Assembly: GCA_035647615.1 (NCBI GenBank)
Contig: DASRND010000036.1
Coordinates: forward strand, 1 to 64,000
Direction of reading: 5' to 3'
Source of the DNA: Bacteroidales bacterium
GTDB taxonomy: Bacteria > Bacteroidota > Bacteroidia > Bacteroidales > 4484-276
Length of the DNA stretch: 64,000 nt
The position numbers and the translations under genes were made by a program. Shown here one piece after another: positions 62,400 through 64,000 of the stretch. The notes under the pieces were generated by a model. That model was given only the letters and a program-made list of their open reading frames with translations, was not told where the DNA came from and did not search any database. How positions within the stretch are numbered: position 1 is the first letter of the stretch; each line of letters starts with the position of its first letter.

Positions 62400-64000
62400 A
62401 TGACAACAAAAGAGAATGAAACCATCTTCCTGCCTTTGGAAGATATGAATAGTGAGCATTGCGCGCTTATTATCGATAAAGGCCTGTCGCAGATTGAAGG
62501 CATAGAAAGCCACAAAGTAGAGCTGAACAACCACAGGGCAGCGCTTGAGGCACAAAATACAGAAGCCGTAAAAGAAGCCATCAAAGCCATCAATAATTTG
62601 GGCTATGGCGTAACCACCGTAAAACAAACATTTCCTGTTTTGGATATGAGCTGCGCTTCCTGTGCCATCAGCGCCGAATCTACTGCAAAGACAACAAAAG
62701 GCGTAATCGATGCTTCTGTCAACTTTGCCACGGCAACCCTGTCGGTGGAATACCTGCCCAATATGACCTCTCCTGCTGAACTACAAAAAGCTGTGCAGGC
62801 GGTGGGTTTCGATTTGTTGCTCGAAGAAGAATCCACACAGCAGGAAACATTAGAGGCCATCCACGACAAGAAATTTAAGGTGTTAAAAAAGAAAACCATC
62901 TGGGCCATCATTCTTTCGCTTCCGGTGGTGGTGATTGGTATGTTTCTGCCAGACATCCCCTATGCCAACGTAATTATGTGGGCTTTTTCGACTCCCGTGC
63001 TGGCCTGGCTGGGTAAGGACTTTTTTGTTAACGCATGGAAACAGGCAAAACATCGCTCCGCAAATATGGATACCCTGGTAGCCCTTAGTACGGGAATCGC
63101 CTATACCTTCAGCGTTTTCAATATGCTTTTCCCTGAAGTGTGGCGCGCAAGGGGCCTGGAAGCACACGTTTATTTTGAAGCAGCCGCGGTGATCACAGCC
63201 TTTATTTTATTAGGAAGGCTATTGGAAGAAAGAGCCAAAGGCAATGCATCAACAGCCATTAAAAAACTGATGGGCTTGCAGCCAAAAACAGTATTGGTGC
63301 TGCTTCCCGATGGGCAGGAAAAACGTATCGCCATAAATGATGTAAATGTAGGCGATGTACTATTGGTAAAACCCGGCGAAAAAATAGCGGTCGATGGCAA
63401 GGTGGTTTCGGGCAATTCGTATGTGGACGAAAGCATGCTGAGTGGTGAGCCTGTTCCGGTGTTGAAAAAAGAAAATGAAAAAGTGTTTGCGGGAACCATC
63501 AATCAAAAAGGGAGTTTTCATTTTGAGGCAGAAAAGGTAGGCAAAGAAACCATGCTGGCTCAAATCATCAAAACGGTGCAGGAGGCACAAGGCAGCAAGG
63601 CTCCGGTACAGAAACTCGTGGATAAAATTGCAGGGATTTTTGTTCCGATAGTAATGGCCATTTCCATCTTCACTTTTATTATCTGGCTGATTCTAGGAGG
63701 CGAGAGCGGCCTTGTTCACGGACTGTTGGCAGCCATTACGGTGCTGGTAATTGCCTGCCCCTGTGCATTAGGGCTTGCGACACCCACGGCCATAATGGTG
63801 GGCGTAGGGAAAGGTGCTGAAAACGGAATTTTAATCAAAGATGCTGAAAGTCTTGAATTGTCCAAAAAGATAAATGCGGTTGTTTTGGACAAGACGGGAA
63901 CCATCACCGAAGGCCAGCCACAGCTCACGGATGTGAAATGGCTGAAAGACAATGACACAACGCAGCAAATTTTATTTAGCCTGGAAAAACTTTCCGAACA
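62400..64000 (+). CDS. copA: Copper-translocating P-type ATPase (partial, runs off window)
   Basis: 533 codons visible from ATG 62400, missing the C-terminus. Two N-terminal HMA domains: the first is degenerate, with SEHC (18-21) in place of CxxC; the second has CASC (C85, C88). Membrane helices begin near residue 165. The P1B-type Cu+ site C-P-C is C453-P-C455 (IACPCALGLATPTA), and the phosphorylation motif DKTGT starts at D497. The actuator motif GEP is in LSGEPVPV. The protein should expel Cu+ from the cytosol. It is probably co-regulated with the AraC gene. Confidence 0.93.
   Translation, partial: MTTKENETIFLPLEDMNSEHCALIIDKGLSQIEGIESHKVELNNHRAALEAQNTEAVKEAIKAINNLGYGVTTVKQTFPVLDMSCASCAISAESTAKTTKGVIDASVNFATATLSVEYLPNMTSPAELQKAVQAVGFDLLLEEESTQQETLEAIHDKKFKVLKKKTIWAIILSLPVVVIGMFLPDIPYANVIMWAFSTPVLAWLGKDFFVNAWKQAKHRSANMDTLVALSTGIAYTFSVFNMLFPEVWRARGLEAHVYFEAAAVITAFILLGRLLEERAKGNASTAIKKLMGLQPKTVLVLLPDGQEKRIAINDVNVGDVLLVKPGEKIAVDGKVVSGNSYVDESMLSGEPVPVLKKENEKVFAGTINQKGSFHFEAEKVGKETMLAQIIKTVQEAQGSKAPVQKLVDKIAGIFVPIVMAISIFTFIIWLILGGESGLVHGLLAAITVLVIACPCALGLATPTAIMVGVGKGAENGILIKDAESLELSKKINAVVLDKTGTITEGQPQLTDVKWLKDNDTTQQILFSLEKLSE

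Overview
The window looks like chromosome from a member of the Bacteroidota, most likely a marine or anaerobic Bacteroidales/Marinilabiliales-type lineage. The reasons are: secreted proteins with type IX secretion (T9SS) sorting tails; FKBP lipoproteins of the gliding-associated type; a FISUMP-domain lipoprotein; DUF3127; a long aromatic amino acid hydroxylase; many TAnnTTTG-type -7 boxes upstream of genes; and weak or absent Shine-Dalgarno signals. The lineage call is inference from gene content; no 16S rRNA gene is present.

Layout. (1) 1-2049 is an accessory segment next to the 3' end of a tRNA-Arg gene (2050-2123, minus). It holds a cluster of TTCCG palindromes, a 51-aa ribbon-helix-helix-like protein, a RimK-type ATP-grasp ligase, and a short gene made almost entirely of three near-identical 23-residue repeats, closed by a terminator. 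(2) 2251-14960 is housekeeping: FAH-family hydrolase, cytidylate-kinase-like protein, aromatic amino acid hydroxylase, glycosyltransferase-miaA-YCII-EamA run, acyl-CoA synthetase, cold-shock and RRM RNA-binding proteins, formimidoyltransferase-cyclodeaminase, and a RsbW-like ATPase. (3) 15411-26078 has a decayed leader of a second pyrophosphatase-type gene fused by an ATGA overlap to an intact K+-dependent membrane pyrophosphatase, then a T9SS subtilisin, an XRE regulator behind an array of ACAAATGTAA sites, ndk, a DHH phosphoesterase and three tandem FKBP lipoproteins. (4) 26185-34699 has clpC, gyrA, TPR proteins and a fused SpmA-SpmB-like membrane protein. (5) 34966-46960 is rich in surface proteins: a frameshifted FISUMP lipoprotein, a PEGA-repeat protein, a leucine-rich-repeat T9SS protein, an orphan YgfK-like oxidoreductase and a large FG-GAP/T9SS protein. 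(6) 47092-48973 has an NAD(P)-binding protein, DUF3127 with an SSB-like tail, and aat. (7) 49315-61631 is a regulated export locus: an NtrY/NtrC-like pair divergent from a membrane fusion protein, an ABC ATPase and three MacB/FtsX-type permeases, the first cut by an in-frame stop. (8) 61751-64000 is a copper module: an AraC regulator with a metal-binding-like N-terminus and the first 533 codons of a copper P-type ATPase that runs off the window.

How genes work together. The two-component pair probably controls the adjacent MacB-like exporter, the AraC protein probably controls the copper ATPase, and aat and clpC both belong to N-end-rule proteolysis in bacteria. The most novel-looking item is the ATP-grasp ligase plus triple-repeat peptide beside tRNA-Arg, which has the architecture of a multi-core ribosomal peptide (graspetide-like) system but does not carry a core motif I recognise. 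Several genes are damaged (FISUMP frameshift, FtsX nonsense codon, PPase leader remnant, a DUF2281-like stub); raw-read checks should separate sequencing error from real decay.
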